Assembly (NCBI RefSeq): GCF_032399705.1
Contig: NZ_CP135922.1
Location: forward strand, 6,510,001 to 6,574,000
DNA length: 64,000 bases
Direction: 5' to 3'
Origin: Paenibacillus sp. BIC5C1
GTDB taxonomy: Bacteria; Bacillota; Bacilli; Paenibacillales; Paenibacillaceae
The notes below the pieces were generated by a model. The model ran no database searches and was not told the DNA's origin. It was given only the letters and a program-made list of their open reading frames with translations. Shown piece after piece: positions 62,198 through 64,000 of the stretch (positions are counted from its first letter, which is position 1; each line of letters starts with the position of its first letter). The translations under genes were made by a program, and so were the position numbers.

Positions 62198-64000
62198 TTA
62201 ATGAATCTCGAAATGGCTAACACGTACTCCTGCGGACAACACGAGGTATACATCCTGTTGACCTGATACACCTTGCAGGTCTGCCTTAACCGTGGACCAC
62301 TGCTGGGCCTCGCCCTGTGTCAGTTCCATGCGTCCTGCCAGTGTACCGTCAGGTGCGCCCAGTCGAACTTCCAATACCGCATCTGCCTGCTCTGATGATA
62401 CACGAGCTTCAAACGCTGCTGCACCGCTGCCCAGATCTGCATCCTTGAAGGCAATCCAGCCTTGTTCACCAATCACACGGACAGAAGTTCCGCCTTCTTT
62501 GCTCTCATCCAGCTCCACACCGAAGTATGCATCATAATTCTCGGCCCGAGTAGCCACACCCAGATTACGTGCAGGAATAGTCTCCCCTTGTACTGTCAGG
62601 TCAGCAACAAGCTGAACATCGGCAGAAGATTTACCCACCATAATGGAGTAGGTGCCGCTTTCGACCACATAACGATCACGGGTTACATCCCAGATCGCCA
62701 GTTCCTGAACTGGCAATGTAAAGCTGACTTTTACTGTAGCTCCAGCTTCAATATGCAGACGACGGAACCCTTTTAACGTTTTGAGCGGACGTTTCACACG
62801 GGACTGTCCGGCACGCACATACAACTGCACAACCTCATCACTGGCGATCGTTCCTGTATTTGTCACGTCCACATGCACAGTAATGGTCTCTTCGACTCCA
62901 GCCTGAGCTGGACTGAGCTCCAAATTACTGTATTTAAACGATGCATACGTTAATCCATGTCCGAATGGATATAGTACGTCACCTTCAAAGTACTGATACG
63001 TACGTCCGGATTGAATGATATCGTAGTCTCTGATATCGGTCAGCTGATCTGCCGATTGTACCCACGTCATATTCAGGCGGCCTGCTGGCGCATAATCGCC
63101 ATACAATACGTCAGCGACAGCATTCCCTAGCTCTTGTCCCGCATGGGATGTATACAATACAGCCGGAATGTTCTCCTGCACCCAGTTGGACGTGAACGGG
63201 TAACTTCCCACGATAACTACAACAGTATTTGGATTCGCTGCATAAACGGCTTCAACCAGACGCTGCTGGGATTCAGCCAGGTCCAGACTTGGGCGGTCGA
63301 TCTCTTCTTTACCATTCACAAGTGGATTGTTGCCGACAAATACAACCGCCGTCTCCGCTTCCTTCGCGGCCGCTACAGCTTCCTCCAATCCATTCACCAC
63401 AATATCCTTCTTGAATGTTTCCGTAACACCGAAAGATTTCAACTCTTCGGTTACCGCAAACGCATCGTTTCCGCCATTGGGTGCCGCTACGGTTTTTCCG
63501 TTCCAAGTCTTCAGCCCCACGCTTCCGTCCTGTTGTGGCAATAGATTGAATACTTCCTTCACAAACCAGCCATATACTTCATCCGCCGATGCCGTAACCG
63601 TTTCTTCATCCGTCGTCAGGTATTTCCCATTACTGTCTGCCTTCAGCGTGTAACTGCCAAAGCCCCAGTCACTCAGTGTAAATGTCTCTGCATTTCCCGA
63701 AGCAATGATGGATGATTTCTCATCTTCAGCCAATCCGACAGCCTTGCCGCTTGCCACTGAAGTCAATGTAATGCGGTCATTGCCATCCTTGAATGCAACC
63801 TTGTCGTCGCCTACTTTGCCGCTGATCGCTTCAAGCGGGGATACGCTATATGGCATGGTGCCTGCATACCAGTCACGATAGACTGTTCCGCCCAGTTGAC
63901 CAATCACAGCCACTTTGCCGGATTTTGTTTTATCCAGTGGAAGCGTGCCTTGATCATTTTTGAGCAGTACAACTTGCTCTCTCGCTGCTCTCAATGACAG
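62198..64000 (-). CDS. Glycoside hydrolase family 3 protein, partial (5' end outside window)
   Basis: At least 600 codons of a GH3 beta-glucosidase or xylosidase; the frame is open to the right edge (reading LSLRAAREQVVLLKND), so the catalytic N-terminal barrel with the nucleophile Asp lies outside. Seen here: start of the GH3 C-terminal domain, an inserted fascin-like module (TLKADSNGKYLTTDEE .. LKTWNGKTVAAPNG), the rest of the GH3 C-domain with VVFVGNNPLV and AVLYTSHAGQELGNA, the YPFGHGLTYASFKYS motif, a fibronectin-III-like domain, and a C-terminal CBM6-like region. The module resembles that of the GH5 glucanase 9 kb away, so both may act on the same glucan. Confidence 0.88.
   Translation of the reverse strand: MSLRAAREQVVLLKNDQGTLPLDKTKSGKVAVIGQLGGTVYRDWYAGTMPYSVSPLEAISGKVGDDKVAFKDGNDRITLTSVASGKAVGLAEDEKSSIIASGNAETFTLSDWGFGSYTLKADSNGKYLTTDEETVTASADEVYGWFVKEVFNLLPQQDGSVGLKTWNGKTVAAPNGGNDAFAVTEELKSFGVTETFKKDIVVNGLEEAVAAAKEAETAVVFVGNNPLVNGKEEIDRPSLDLAESQQRLVEAVYAANPNTVVVIVGSYPFTSNWVQENIPAVLYTSHAGQELGNAVADVLYGDYAPAGRLNMTWVQSADQLTDIRDYDIIQSGRTYQYFEGDVLYPFGHGLTYASFKYSNLELSPAQAGVEETITVHVDVTNTGTIASDEVVQLYVRAGQSRVKRPLKTLKGFRRLHIEAGATVKVSFTLPVQELAIWDVTRDRYVVESGTYSIMVGKSSADVQLVADLTVQGETIPARNLGVATRAENYDAYFGVELDESKEGGTSVRVIGEQGWIAFKDADLGSGAAAFEARVSSEQADAVLEVRLGAPDGTLAGRMELTQGEAQQWSTVKADLQGVSGQQDVYLVLSAGVRVSHFEIH

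Overview
The window looks like a chromosomal segment of an aerobic, facultatively anaerobic, endospore-forming Firmicute, most likely Paenibacillus. The pointers are a GerA/GerC/GerB germinant-receptor operon, strong AGGAGG ribosome-binding sites, an AraC-type (YesN-like) response regulator, secreted glucanases, a PerR/catalase locus and moderate GC. The genus is inferred from gene style; no 16S rRNA or other phylogenetic marker was read. No rRNA, tRNA, CRISPR array, prophage or transposase was seen.

Layout. 0.2-4.4 kb: AraC-type response regulator, SAM-dependent methyltransferase, MFS exporter. 4.5-10.4 kb: redox and anaerobic group (molybdopterin oxidoreductase, formate/nitrite channel, water-forming-type NADH oxidase, glutathione peroxidase), with Fnr/Rex-type palindromes ahead of the channel and the oxidase. 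10.5-12.5 kb: ferrisiderophore ATPase and FhuF-like reductase behind a perfect Fur box.

12.8-28.9 kb: the most unusual part. Seven minus-strand genes encode a GAP1-like membrane protein, a zinc-ribbon TRAFAC-type GTPase, a beta-sandwich protein, a membrane vWA protein, a tubulin/FtsZ-like protein with the GGTGSG loop, a collinear paralog of it that has lost that loop, and a secreted membrane-anchored vWA protein. The last gene is bracketed by two ~170-bp repeats in opposite orientation. Two divergent genes (a 47-aa membrane peptide and a zinc-ribbon membrane protein) lie just beyond. This looks like a cell-envelope NTPase/cytoskeletal system coupled to extracellular vWA modules.

29-38 kb: DEAD-box helicase, SulP transporter with a long structured leader, phasin-like/AarF pair, ThuA, SDR, HemD. 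38-42.5 kb: ger operon with an extra small membrane protein. 42.6-48.9 kb: small hypothetical, pirin, DoxX, BlaI/M56 pair with an operator over its promoter, catalase, PerR overlapped by a winged-helix protein with a decayed receiver. 49-56 kb: diguanylate cyclase, aldo/keto reductase, secreted GH5 glucanase divergent from a LacI regulator with two cre-like operators, degenerate hybrid kinase. 56.5-64 kb: anaerobic ribonucleotide reductase nrdDG with an Fnr-like site and tandem NrdR boxes, cobalamin riboswitch plus metE, and a GH3 glycosidase running off the right edge.

Two themes tie genes together. One is oxygen and redox control: TGTGA-N6-TCACA palindromes precede the formate channel and nrdDG at about -41.5 (activator position), while three copies sit within and downstream of the NADH oxidase promoter (repressor position). 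The other is beta-glucan use: the GH5 and GH3 enzymes both carry a fascin-like module.
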